Part shown: piece by piece, positions 1 to 8,201 of the stretch | Position numbering within the stretch: position 1 is the first letter of the stretch | Layout of the letters: each line of letters starts with the position of its first letter | NCBI RefSeq assembly: GCF_014858725.1 | Contig: NZ_AQGV01000009.1 | Span: 274,165-338,164, forward strand | DNA: 64,000 bases | From: Pseudoalteromonas aurantia 208 | GTDB taxonomy: Bacteria > Pseudomonadota > Gammaproteobacteria > Enterobacterales > Alteromonadaceae | Direction: 5' to 3' | Made by a program: the position numbers and the translations under genes | The notes under the pieces: model-generated | What the model saw: only the letters and a program-made list of their open reading frames with translations | The model's database searches: none | Told to the model about the DNA's origin: nothing

Positions 1-960
1 TGAAAAATGAATATGCGGAATGGGCAAACCTAAAATAGCACGCACATGAAGTGCAAATTCACTTAAATCTTGTGATATTAAGGTCACCATACCAGTATCA
101 TGAGGCCGAGGTGACACCTCACTAAAAAAGACCTCATCACCTTTAATAAACAGCTCTACCCCAAATAACCCACGCCCACCTAACGCATCAGTCACTAGAG
201 TTGCCACGGCTTTGCTTCGCTCTAGCGCCAAAGCACTCATAGCTTGTGGTTGCCAACTTTGTTGATAATCACCATTTTCTTGTACATGCCCTATTGGCTC
301 ACAAAAACTCGTGCCTGCAATATGACGCACTGTTAATAACGTGATTTCATAATCAAACTCAACAAAGCCCTCAACAATTACGCGACCCTGCCCAGCTCGA
401 CCTCCCTCTTGGGCATGCTGCCACGCCAGTTCGATATCTTGAGAATGCTTAACAACACTTTGCCCTTTCCCTGATGAACTCATGATTGGTTTTATTACAC
501 ATGGAAAACCAATTTCTGCAACGGCACGCTTAAAGTCATTTAAGGTATCAACAAATTGATACTTTGAAGTCGGTATATTGAGCTCTTCTGCTGCCAATCG
601 ACGAATACCTTCACGATTCATGGTTAGCTGAGTTGCTTTTGCACTGGGGACCACAGTAAAGCCTTGTGCTTCCAGTGCGACTAACTTATCCGTAGCTATG
701 GCCTCAATCTCAGGCACGATATAATCAGGTTGCTCTAGTTGAATGATACGCTCCAGCTTGTCACCATCTAGCATAGACAATACATAGCGCCTATCAGCCA
801 CTTGCATGGCGGGGGCATTGTCGTATCTATCTAAGACAACCACTTCACATCCTAAGCGTTTAAATTCGATGACCACTTCTTTGCCAAGCTCTCCTCCCCC
901 ACATAGCAAAACCTTGCATGCAGATATAGAAAAAGGCGTGCCTAACTTTCTTATTTTCAT
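1..960 (-). CDS. purT: Formate-dependent phosphoribosylglycinamide formyltransferase (PurT), 3' part outside window
   Basis: PurT makes formyl-GAR from GAR, formate and ATP in purine synthesis (ATP-grasp family). Reading the minus strand from an ATG at 960 gives an open frame of 320 codons that runs off the left edge, so the gene is partial. Visible features: an N-terminal nucleotide-fold start with [12 protein letters not shown] near residue 20, EIEAIATD near 85, the ATP-grasp core [15 protein letters not shown] near 155-170, and [16 protein letters not shown] near 290. E. coli PurT is about 392 residues, so roughly 70 are missing. An AAGGA sequence lies 6 nt before the ATG and supports this start. 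No convincing PurR operator was seen upstream. Confidence 0.95.
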   Translation of the reverse strand, partial: MKIRKLGTPFSISACKVLLCGGGELGKEVVIEFKRLGCEVVVLDRYDNAPAMQVADRRYVLSMLDGDKLERIIQLEQPDYIVPEIEAIATDKLVALEAQGFTVVPSAKATQLTMNREGIRRLAAEELNIPTSKYQFVDTLNDFKRAVAEIGFPCVIKPIMSSSGKGQSVVKHSQDIELAWQHAQEGGRAGQGRVIVEGFVEFDYEITLLTVRHIAGTSFCEPIGHVQENGDYQQSWQPQAMSALALERSKAVATLVTDALGGRGLFGVELFIKGDEVFFSEVSPRPHDTGMVTLISQDLSEFALHVRAILGLPIPHIHFS

Positions 961-1136
961 AATATTTCCTTGGTAAGGTAGAATCGTATTCTATAGTGAC
1001 TAATAAAAAAATGCTTGAGTAGTAAAGGTTTATTACAGTAAAAACGCTGGGTGACAAGTTTTTATAATGATGAATAATCAGCCAACCTTGATCCCTGTGG
1101 AGAGAACGGGCACAATACCCGCACCAAGTAAATGGA

Positions 1137-2168
1137 ATGTTATTAATGTTAAGTACACAACCAAGGATTCAGGGACTTTACTGGTTTACACTTGTCGTTG
1201 GGCTATTATTTTGGGCCAGTAATTACTATTTATATTTCAACGTCGAACAGCTAACAGCCAGCTGGAAAACAGGCTTAACAATGTTATTCGGCTCGTTTGT
1301 CGCCGGATCGACACCGTTAGGCGGTGGCGCCGTTGCATTCCCTATTTTAACTAAAGTGCTTGCGGTATCTGCTGAAGACGCAAAGGTGTTTTCACTGTTC
1401 ATTCAATCTATCGGTATGTCATTTGCAACGCTATTCTTTATCAGTAAAAGAATAGAAATTGACTGGAAAACACTCAGTTACGCTCTGGTTTTCTCAGCCT
1501 TAGGGCAATTTGCATGCTTATTTATTCATATCGAAAGCGGCCTAGTTATCAAGCACATGTACACTTGCTTTTTATTACTGGTTGCAATTATATTGCTTGA
1601 TAGCTTTACCCATACACCTAAGATATATCACCTTATTTTTGCGCGTAAAAGACTGGCAACTGCGGCATTTATTGGCGGGGTGGTCAGCGGCTTCTTAGGA
1701 GCCGGTGCTGATACATTATTGTTTTTTTATTATGTCATTCTGATGAAGCAACCTGCAAAAAAAGTGATCCCCACAACGGTTGCTTTGATGGCCGGCAACG
1801 CGATCATTGGTTCTGTACTCGTCTTATCCAGCAACACTGCACCTTCACCATTTGTGATATCTAGCTGGTTTTTTGCTGCACCTATCGTGGCCATAGGCGC
1901 GCCATTAGGCGGGCTTATTATGACAAAGCTTCCGGCAAAATCTATTCTCGCCATGGTTATTTTTATTATTGCTTTAGAGGCCGTTACTACCCTCACACTA
2001 CTACCACTTAATTGGCTGGAGGCTACCATAGTCTATTTGCTATTAGGGTTATTGCTGGTCAAAATAAAAATCGAGATATTCTTTACACGATACAAGCCTG
2101 GGGTACAAAATATCATTCTCACAACCGGGCTCATTAGCCGACGAACCCGTATTCCTCCCAAGCCTTAA
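1137..2168 (+). CDS. TauE/SafE family sulfite/anion exporter-like permease
   Basis: A 343-residue, very hydrophobic protein, read as a multi-pass inner-membrane permease of the TauE/SafE (DUF81) family. The family moves small organic or sulfur anions, but the substrate here is unknown. The N-terminal repeat carries GSTPLGGGAVAFPIL (about residues 58-72) and the second repeat GGVVSGFLGAGADTLLFFY (about 180-198). These paired glycine-rich turns are typical of the family. An in-frame ATG three codons downstream is an alternative start, and no strong ribosome-binding site separates them. It is transcribed away from purT and converges on the FAH-family gene 8 nt beyond its stop. It could be a sulfoacetate/taurine-type exporter, but nothing nearby confirms this. 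Confidence 0.85.
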   Translation: MLLMLSTQPRIQGLYWFTLVVGLLFWASNYYLYFNVEQLTASWKTGLTMLFGSFVAGSTPLGGGAVAFPILTKVLAVSAEDAKVFSLFIQSIGMSFATLFFISKRIEIDWKTLSYALVFSALGQFACLFIHIESGLVIKHMYTCFLLLVAIILLDSFTHTPKIYHLIFARKRLATAAFIGGVVSGFLGAGADTLLFFYYVILMKQPAKKVIPTTVALMAGNAIIGSVLVLSSNTAPSPFVISSWFFAAPIVAIGAPLGGLIMTKLPAKSILAMVIFIIALEAVTTLTLLPLNWLEATIVYLLLGLLLVKIKIEIFFTRYKPGVQNIILTTGLISRRTRIPPKP

Positions 2169-2176
2169 AGTCTCTG

Positions 2177-2848
2177 TTATGTAATAATCGTGGTACTGTT
2201 ATATTTTTCACCATTTTCATACTGCAGCTGAAGTTTATCGCCGTGGGCAAGTGAACCGACACCTGCTGGAGTTCCTGTCATAACAATATCACCAGGGTAG
2301 AGTGAAAAAACCTGCGCAATATTTGCTATGAGTGCCTCAACCGAGTTGATCATCAAAGAAGTGTCACCGTGTTGCTTGAGCTCTCCATTAATCCAAAAAC
2401 GATATTCACTATCGTGTAAATTGTGATGCTGTGATACCGGCGTAAAAGGCGTCAATACACAACTCCCATCGTAGGCTTTCGCCCGCTCCCAAGGTAACCC
2501 TTGGCTTTTTAAACGCGTTTGTACACTACGTAACGTTAAATCTAACCCTAAGCCAACGCCAATCACAGCATCTGCATAATTCACGGTATCTCGGTCAACG
2601 ACACTGCCAATTAGAATAACTAACTCTGCTTCATAATGGTGCTCACCTAAATCCTCTCGCAATGTTATTTCACTGCCAAATGATTGAAAACTACTGCTGG
2701 GTTTCATAAATAGCAATGGCTCATCAGGAATTGGGTTATTGAGCTCTTGTGCATGGGCAACATAATTCCGGCCAACACATATTGCCTTCCCTACAGGCAA
2801 GTCAATGATCCTTCCATCATCCCATGTCGCTTGATATCGCATATTCAT
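2177..2848 (-). CDS. Fumarylacetoacetate hydrolase (FAH) family protein
   Basis: A 223-residue single-domain FAH-fold protein, close in size to E. coli YcgM and human FAHD1, which act as acylpyruvate hydrolase or oxaloacetate decarboxylase. Recognisable signatures are ICVGRNYVAHAQEL near residue 24, the metal-binding HYEAELVILIG near 70 (His-x-Glu-x-Glu), GLDLTLRSVQ near 100, and TGTPAGVGSL near 192. These residues normally bind Mg2+. A purine-rich GAGAG sits just before the ATG at 2848; the ATG two codons later (2842) is an equally possible start. It is divergent from the deiodinase-like gene with 119 nt between them. The precise substrate cannot be read from sequence. Confidence 0.88.
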   Translation of the reverse strand: MNMRYQATWDDGRIIDLPVGKAICVGRNYVAHAQELNNPIPDEPLLFMKPSSSFQSFGSEITLREDLGEHHYEAELVILIGSVVDRDTVNYADAVIGVGLGLDLTLRSVQTRLKSQGLPWERAKAYDGSCVLTPFTPVSQHHNLHDSEYRFWINGELKQHGDTSLMINSVEALIANIAQVFSLYPGDIVMTGTPAGVGSLAHGDKLQLQYENGEKYNSTTIIT

Positions 2849-2967
2849 TTACTCTCTGTATTTAATTAATTACATCACAAATTCACATTTTTATAACGCA
2901 TGTTGCGCCTCAGCACTGCACAGGTTATAACTTGCCCATATACTAACTAAAATAATCAGGTGATCCT

Positions 2968-3645
2968 ATGAAAGAGCATGCCAATATACCTTTGAGTGAT
3001 TTTGTTGAATATCCTCAAGAGGAAATGCTGCAACGTGCTAATGAATACTTAGCAAACACCAAACGCCGTCATTCAATCCGCAGTTTTAGCGACCGCCCCG
3101 TCCCTCAGGACATCATTGAAGCATGTATAAAAACAGCCGCGACTGCGCCAAGCGGGGCAAACCATCAACCTTGGCACTTTGTCGCAATTCATAGTCAAGA
3201 TGTCAAAAAGCAAATTCGTCACGCAGCGGAAGAGCTAGAGCAATCGTTTTATGAAGGCCGCGCGGGAGAAGAGTGGTTAGATGCGTTGAAACCTTTGGGT
3301 ACTGACGCACAAAAACCGTATTTAGAGCATGCCCCATGGCTCATCGCGGTATTCAGTCAGAAGAAAGGCGGCATCCAAACCGAAGATAAAAATACCAATT
3401 ACTATGTCCATGAATCTGTCGGACTCGCGACGGGGTTTTTAATTCAAGCGCTGCACAATGCTGGTCTTGCTACACTCACACATACTCCAAAACCAATGAG
3501 CTTTTTAACCGATATCTGCGGTCGAGACCGTGACAATGAACGCCCGTATATGTTGCTAATTGCCGGTTACCCCGCTGACGATGCCACGGTGCCAGAGCAT
3601 GCACTGGTGAAAAAACCGTTCGATGATATTGCGACCATTTTATAG
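2968..3645 (+). CDS. Nitroreductase-fold flavoprotein, iodotyrosine deiodinase-like
   Basis: A 225-residue FMN-dependent nitroreductase-superfamily protein. FMN-contact motifs are RRHSIRSFSDRPVP (residues 33-46), APSGANHQPWHF (60-71) and the C-terminal GLATLTHTPKPMSF. Compared from memory with human iodotyrosine deiodinase, the active-site lid is present: Glu91, Tyr95 and Lys116 fall at the spacing of the Glu157/Tyr161/Lys182 triad that clamps the halotyrosine zwitterion, within EQSFYEGRAGEEW and GTDAQKPYLEHAP. This makes reductive dehalogenation of halotyrosines or a related phenol a better guess than generic nitroreduction. No membrane anchor is present, so it should be cytosolic. A ribosome-binding site, CAGGTG, precedes the ATG. 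Function is inferred. Confidence 0.85.
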   Translation: MKEHANIPLSDFVEYPQEEMLQRANEYLANTKRRHSIRSFSDRPVPQDIIEACIKTAATAPSGANHQPWHFVAIHSQDVKKQIRHAAEELEQSFYEGRAGEEWLDALKPLGTDAQKPYLEHAPWLIAVFSQKKGGIQTEDKNTNYYVHESVGLATGFLIQALHNAGLATLTHTPKPMSFLTDICGRDRDNERPYMLLIAGYPADDATVPEHALVKKPFDDIATIL

Positions 3646-3652
3646 CTCAAAC

Positions 3653-3683
3653 ACTCACTCACATCTTTCGATGCTGAGTGAGT
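3653..3683. terminator. Hairpin between convergent genes, possible bidirectional terminator
   Basis: ACTCACTCA (3653-3661) pairs with TGAGTGAGT (3675-3683), and CATC (3662-3665) pairs with GATG (3670-3673) around a TTTC loop, giving 13 pairs with one bulge. It begins 7 nt after the deiodinase-like stop and lies between two convergent genes. The T-tract is poor on both sides, so termination efficiency is uncertain. Confidence 0.5.
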
Positions 3684-3757
3684 CATTGTATCTGTGGCAC
3701 TCAATCACAATACCCGCTAAAAAGGTGCCATGACCAACACACTAACACCGTGTATAC

Positions 3758-4060
3758 TCAAGGCTCTTTCAGGCAAAAAAGTTGATACAGTGACGTGACC
3801 AACGCAACCACTTTTTCATCACTTATCACGTAATAAATCGTTTGTTTCTCTCGACGCGTGCTAACAATATTTGCCTTTCTTAAACTCGCCAAATGTTGAG
3901 ACAAAGCTGATTGTGAAAGCTGGACTTTATGATTAAGCTGCCCAACACTCATTTCGTTTTCAACAAGACTGCATAAAATCATCAACCGATGCTTGTTTGC
4001 CATCATTTTCAACAAGCTTGCCGCCTGCTCAGCATTGTCTGCCATATTTGTGAGAGTCAT
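3758..4060 (-). CDS. ArsR-family repressor with BigR/SqrR-type cysteine pair
   Basis: A 100-residue winged-helix ArsR/SmtB regulator. The recognition helix region is NHKVQLSQSALSQHLASLRKA (about 43-63), followed by the wing TRREKQTIYYVI. It lacks an obvious metal-binding cluster. It has exactly two cysteines, Cys30 (LMILC) and Cys96 (LYQLFC), separated by 66 residues, the same spacing as Cys41/Cys107 of SqrR and Cys38/Cys104 of HlyU, which sense persulfides and reactive sulfur by forming a polysulfide bridge. The gene is divergent from a rhodanese, which fits a sulfur-responsive repressor of that gene and itself. The sensing role is inferred. Confidence 0.88.
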   Translation of the reverse strand: MTLTNMADNAEQAASLLKMMANKHRLMILCSLVENEMSVGQLNHKVQLSQSALSQHLASLRKANIVSTRREKQTIYYVISDEKVVALVTSLYQLFCLKEP

Positions 4061-4078
4061 GCATCTGCCTATGTCAAA

Positions 4079-4178
4079 TAGTATACCTTTAGTATAGTGT
4101 TCTAGCGCGCTTCAGTCTAACATTAGAACTTGCTAATGTAGTGATAACAAATATACTTAACATTCTATTAGTAAACTA
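4079..4178. promoter_or_regulatory. Candidate operators of the ArsR/SqrR-like repressor
   Basis: The 132-nt divergent intergenic region holds repeated AT-rich elements: TAGTATAC (4079-4086) and TAGTATAG (4090-4097), a direct repeat 19-26 nt upstream of the regulator ATG, and the palindrome TAGTAAACTA (4169-4178), just before the rhodanese ribosome-binding site. All share a TAGTAWAC-like core, so they are plausible binding sites for the repressor on both promoters. This is pattern-based only. Confidence 0.4.
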
Positions 4179-4192
4179 TATCAAGGTGCCTC

Positions 4193-4540
4193 ATGCTCAC
4201 TAGCGTACAAGATGTATTAAAAACAGTTAGCCCTAATCAACGCTGTATCAGTGCAACACAAGCTAAAGTTGAACTATCAAACAAAGAAAGTTTACTGATT
4301 GATGTTAGAGAACCTAATGAGCATCAACAACAAGCAGTAGCACATGCTATGAACATACCCCGGGGGTTGCTTGAATTTAAGCTACCAAATATAGAAAAAG
4401 ATGCGCAAAAGCCCATCTACTTACATTGTGCGACAGGCGGGCGAGCCATATTTGCCGCTGAACAGCTGACACGATTAGGCTACCAAGATATTAGTGTCAT
4501 TACCTGTAAATTTGCAGAGATATACGACGCCTTTAAATGA
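4193..4540 (+). CDS. Rhodanese-like domain protein (sulfurtransferase)
   Basis: A 115-residue single-domain rhodanese. The substrate-domain signature LLIDVREPNEHQQQAV (about residues 34-49) and the active-site loop HCATGGRAIFAAEQL (catalytic Cys near residue 83) are both present. The six-residue loop CATGGR matches sulfur-specific single-domain rhodaneses rather than Cdc25-type arsenate enzymes. No signal peptide is visible, so it is probably cytoplasmic and carries persulfide sulfur. An AAGGTG ribosome-binding site sits 4 nt before the ATG. It is divergent from an ArsR regulator with a BigR/SqrR-like cysteine pair, which suggests induction by sulfide or polysulfide. No persulfide dioxygenase or sulfide-quinone reductase lies alongside. 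Confidence 0.88.
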   Translation: MLTSVQDVLKTVSPNQRCISATQAKVELSNKESLLIDVREPNEHQQQAVAHAMNIPRGLLEFKLPNIEKDAQKPIYLHCATGGRAIFAAEQLTRLGYQDISVITCKFAEIYDAFK

Positions 4541-4708
4541 TTTATCTTACGCTCGATTCTCTTTAACACAGTGGTTACGCCTTTTTGTATAAAACTGTAG
4601 GGACCCATTAACGCTTCATCACAATTGCTTAATAATTACTCACAGCATCTTCCTTATGCACATGTATAAAATATCTCCAACGTTACAAATGTGCAAAAGG
4701 AACCGGTT

Positions 4709-7270
4709 ATGTTTGAAAAAACAAGATTCATAGGAATACTGCTAACCACACAACTGTTACTCGCTGGGTGCAACAGCCATAACGATAACAAAGATCAAGA
4801 TCCCTTATTAGGTATTTGGAACAAAACAGCCTATGGGGAAGTGTTAGAAATCACCAAAGATAAGATCAGTCGATTCGAGTATAACCAACACGGTTGCATG
4901 AACACTCACTCATTTATCAGAGGAACAGCACTCCCTACCGAAATTGACCAACTTAAACGACATTCTAATAACGAATTACATGTTGCTTATCAAGGAGAGT
5001 TAGTCATCTCCCGGTTTGATAAAGTAACAGGATTGCCAACCTCTTGCTTAACACCTATAGACACCACCAATGACATATCTGCAGTCCAAACCTTTGACTA
5101 CTTTTGGCATACATTTAATGATTATTATGCATTTTTTGAATTAAGGAATGTAAATTGGCAAACACAATACGAGACATTTAGACCTCGTGTTACAAACGCA
5201 ATGAGTAAAGAAGCCTTGTTTGAGGTGCTTGCGGCTATGATTGCGCCGTTAAAAGACGGCCATGTCAGCCTCAGCTCTGACTTTTCAGCATTTTCGGTAG
5301 GCAAACCCTCTCCACTATTTGACGCAATACAAGGGTTGGCGAATAGCGCGTTACGACACGGTGAGCAACCCAATGAGCAAGCTGTCACGCACTACATATT
5401 GTCTACCTATGAAAATACACTCACTCAATATATCTCACCATCAAGTCTGAATACATTTCCAACGGGTGATACATTGAAAACCTTTATTTGGGGTAAAACC
5501 GCTGACAATGTTGGTATATTGACTATCAACAACATGGCGAACTTCCATACGCATCCTCAAGCAACATCGACTGAAAACATGGCTGCACTGGAGCGTCATT
5601 TAGATAAAATCATGCTTGATTTGGCCGAAACTGAAGCACTTATTCTAGATATTCGAATCAACACCGGCGGCAGTGATGACTTAGCATTGACTATCGCACA
5701 GCGATTTGCGACCCAAGACATTCTGGCTTTTAATAAACAAGCCATCAACAAAAGCGGCTTGGGTTCACCATATCGTTCACTTGTGAAACAACATAATACC
5801 CCGTATAACAAGCCTATCTACTTACTTACTAGCCAAATCACCGCAAGTGCTGCAGAAGTATTTGCGATGGCGATGCTACAGTTCCCCCATGTAACTCAAG
5901 TAGGTGAAGAAACTTCTGGAGAATTCTCAGATATTCTCTCTTTCAATCTGCCAAATGGATGGGAGGTCGGTCTCTCAAACGAAATATATCGTAATGCTCA
6001 AGGCGAAAACTTTGAGCAAGCAGGCCTACAACCCAATATTGATGTATCCGCCTTTTCAAGCTTTGAACTTGAGTCTAATCGGTTTGAAAGTTATGACCAT
6101 GTACTGTCTTTATTAAATAAACAAAGCTACCTCCCGATTAGCGTTACGACTTTTGAAGAGCAGGTTAATCGTATTATGTCTGAGCATAACTTACCTGGAC
6201 TATCGGCTGCAGTGATACATAATGGCTCAACGGTATTTGCAGGAGGCTTCGGTGTTAAAGACTTACAACATTCGCCAGTGTCAGCCGATACGCCTTTTTT
6301 CTTGGCATCAGTGACCAAAACGCTGGTTGGCGCCACCCTTGCTCAAGCAGTTCACAATAAGCAAATATTGTTAGACGAGACCGTCGCGCCTTTATTGCCG
6401 TTCCCACTCTTTATACCCAAAGAACAAGCTGAACAAATTTCACTACGCCATCTTATCACCCATACCAGTGGCATAATTGACAACCCGCAAGTCTACAATT
6501 GCACATATTACGTGTTAGATAACTATGTAAGCTTATATAACCTAATGACGCAAAGCAGTAACTGCGTTAACCAAGTGAATCCGAGCTTACCCAACTTATT
6601 CGAGCAATACTTAACAAGTAATGGAGAATTAAACAGTCCCCAAAATTTCATTCATCAATACAACTTTTCTGTTGGTGAGGTCCAGGTTTACTCGAACATC
6701 GCAACATCATTAGCAGCGTATGCACTTGAAAAAAAAACCAACGAGTCATTTACTGAACTCTCGCACCGTTATGTATTTTCCCCGTTAAACATGCAAGACA
6801 CGAGTTGGGGACTCGCTATACCCTCAAACGACGTCGCCCAAAGGCTTTATATAGATCCGGAAACGATGCAACCAATGCAGTTCCCAAATTACCGCACCAT
6901 TACGTATGCAGATGGCTCTGTTATTTCCACAGTGAACGACCTTACGAAGTTTTTGAAAGCCACAATGAATCAAGGGGTGTTAAACAATAAGCAAGTACTG
7001 CCCGCTAAGGTAGTCGAAGATATGCTGTCATCGCAAACAGATGTGCCAACATCAAGCCGAGATATTGGTTACTTCTGGAATTTAGATGGAGCCATTGTTC
7101 ACCACGATGGTGCTGATCCTGGCGTGCTCACCTACCTCATTGGTGATACGCATACTCAAAATGGTATTGTTTTACTCAGTAACGGAGATTTTAATTCTGA
7201 TTCCCATAGCGAAGCACTCTCACAAATAAAAGCACTGGCACTGCGTCTTGCATATACATATCAAAAATAA
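4709..7270 (+). CDS. Lipoprotein fusing an S41 peptidase and a class C beta-lactamase-like serine hydrolase
   Basis: The ATG at 4709 is preferred over an upstream GTG at 4691 because AAAAGGAA lies 6 nt before it and the protein then opens with a lipoprotein signal (LLLAGC, Cys21). The first half is a tricorn/CtpA-like S41 peptidase: LILDIRINTGGSDD followed by SQITASAAEVFAMAM, whose Ser in SAAE is the likely nucleophile. The second half (from about residue 475) is a penicillin-binding/beta-lactamase-like domain with SVTK (SxxK), YSN and HDG (HxG). Two serine hydrolase folds on one envelope-anchored chain of about 853 residues suggest peptidase or esterase activity towards peptides or peptidoglycan fragments. 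The substrate is unknown. It is monocistronic. Confidence 0.85.
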   Translation: MFEKTRFIGILLTTQLLLAGCNSHNDNKDQDPLLGIWNKTAYGEVLEITKDKISRFEYNQHGCMNTHSFIRGTALPTEIDQLKRHSNNELHVAYQGELVISRFDKVTGLPTSCLTPIDTTNDISAVQTFDYFWHTFNDYYAFFELRNVNWQTQYETFRPRVTNAMSKEALFEVLAAMIAPLKDGHVSLSSDFSAFSVGKPSPLFDAIQGLANSALRHGEQPNEQAVTHYILSTYENTLTQYISPSSLNTFPTGDTLKTFIWGKTADNVGILTINNMANFHTHPQATSTENMAALERHLDKIMLDLAETEALILDIRINTGGSDDLALTIAQRFATQDILAFNKQAINKSGLGSPYRSLVKQHNTPYNKPIYLLTSQITASAAEVFAMAMLQFPHVTQVGEETSGEFSDILSFNLPNGWEVGLSNEIYRNAQGENFEQAGLQPNIDVSAFSSFELESNRFESYDHVLSLLNKQSYLPISVTTFEEQVNRIMSEHNLPGLSAAVIHNGSTVFAGGFGVKDLQHSPVSADTPFFLASVTKTLVGATLAQAVHNKQILLDETVAPLLPFPLFIPKEQAEQISLRHLITHTSGIIDNPQVYNCTYYVLDNYVSLYNLMTQSSNCVNQVNPSLPNLFEQYLTSNGELNSPQNFIHQYNFSVGEVQVYSNIATSLAAYALEKKTNESFTELSHRYVFSPLNMQDTSWGLAIPSNDVAQRLYIDPETMQPMQFPNYRTITYADGSVISTVNDLTKFLKATMNQGVLNNKQVLPAKVVEDMLSSQTDVPTSSRDIGYFWNLDGAIVHHDGADPGVLTYLIGDTHTQNGIVLLSNGDFNSDSHSEALSQIKALALRLAYTYQK

Positions 7271-7277
7271 AGACAAT

Positions 7278-7300
7278 GGCGGGGTAATACGTACCTCGCC
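7278..7300 (+). terminator. Hairpin after the S41/beta-lactamase fusion gene
   Basis: GGCGGGGTA and TACCTCGCC form a 9-bp stem (one G-U pair) around ATACG, 8 nt after the stop codon. The following bases, AATTTACTACG, contain few T residues, so this is a weak or Rho-assisted terminator. Confidence 0.45.
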
Positions 7301-7319
7301 AATTTACTACGCTTATTTA

Positions 7320-7510
7320 ACCTCAGGTTTGGATAAGGGTTTTGGAATAGGAAATATTTTGAAAACAAACTTACGTACATTCCAATGATGATATTTTTTT
7401 CAATATCAAGGCGCTTTTATGCAGTAATAGCGGGCTATTACAAATGAAAGCAACGCCGAGAGTGAGAAAAATAGCTTTATTGGGCAGATTCGCTTACCCA
7501 GAGCTGAGGT
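7320..7510. mobile_element. 191-bp MITE-like element with 7-bp target duplication
   Basis: The element begins ACCTCAG and ends CTGAGGT. The outer 20 bp of its ends match at 16 positions when inverted. It is flanked on both sides by the identical heptamer TTATTTA (7313-7319 and 7511-7517), as expected of a target-site duplication. It has no coding capacity and contains an internal 14-bp palindrome AATAGCGGGCTATT around 7428. The right-hand duplication forms the stop codon and last sense codon of the neighbouring OmpA-like gene, so the insertion left that frame intact. Mobilising transposase is unknown. Confidence 0.65.
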
Positions 7511-8134
7511 TTATTTAGCCTTTATCTCTATTTCCACCCGCCGATTTAACGCACGTCCGTGAGCTGTTGTATTACTGGCAATACTTGAAAACTCACCCAT
7601 GCCCACGGCTTGCAAACGTCCTGCAGCAATTTCTTGTGCAAGCAAATAATTCTTAATCGTCTCTGCGCGCTGCTCACTGAGGTGTTGATTAAATGCGGTG
7701 GTTCCCTCGCTGTCGGTATGACCCGTAATGATCAAGCGTGTTTTATCATACTGATGCATAACATCGGCGATGTCGTTCAACGTACTATAAAAATCTGCAG
7801 AGATAGTCGCTTGGTTACTTGAGAAAGTTATTTTACTGGGCATCACGAGTCGCATAGTATTCCCCTCTCGGACAATAGTGACACCTGAACCAGCAAGCGA
7901 GTCATTGAGTGCGGCTTCCTGCCTATCTATATACTCTCCTACAGCTGCGCCTGCGATTGCGCCAATAGCCCCTCCAATAAACCCCCGCTTATTCTTATGA
8001 TTCCCCGTTGCTTTGCCCAATATAGCTCCGGCGGCTGCACCTAAGCTTGCTCCTTTATCTGCCTGTGTCATTTCACATCCAGAGAGCGATAAAAGGCCAG
8101 CACCCATAGCCACATAATACACCATAGCCTTCAT
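7511..8134 (-). CDS. OmpA-family lipoprotein with glycine-zipper (YiaD-like)
   Basis: Starting at the ATG at 8134 rather than the longer upstream frame gives a 207-residue protein with a clean lipoprotein signal (LLSLSGC). A glycine-zipper segment follows (GASLGAAAGAILG, then GFIGGAIGAIAGAAVG), then a C-terminal OmpA/Pal peptidoglycan-binding domain with ITGHTDSEGTTAFNQHLSEQ and RRVEIEI. This is the YiaD layout: lipid-anchored in the outer membrane and holding the cell wall. It lies 67 nt downstream of the binding-protein gene on the same strand and may be co-transcribed. Its stop codon lies in the target duplication of the adjacent MITE. Confidence 0.88.
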   Translation of the reverse strand: MKAMVYYVAMGAGLLSLSGCEMTQADKGASLGAAAGAILGKATGNHKNKRGFIGGAIGAIAGAAVGEYIDRQEAALNDSLAGSGVTIVREGNTMRLVMPSKITFSSNQATISADFYSTLNDIADVMHQYDKTRLIITGHTDSEGTTAFNQHLSEQRAETIKNYLLAQEIAAGRLQAVGMGEFSSIASNTTAHGRALNRRVEIEIKAK

Positions 8135-8201
8135 ATTATTTCTTTCATTCTGATCTCCCATAGGCATGAGTATGCTCAGAACAAATGAATAGAAAGTTAA
8201 G

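Noticed and set aside
860..1057. 65-codon open frame opposite the start of purT
   Set aside because: Most of it is a shadow of the purT 5' end and it lacks a start signal.
1098..1125. CGGG...CCCG inverted repeat before the TauE gene
   Set aside because: Only four paired bases; too short to call an operator.
4691..4709. GTG start for the S41/beta-lactamase fusion
   Set aside because: The ATG at 4709 has a strong ribosome-binding site and gives a cleaner lipoprotein signal.
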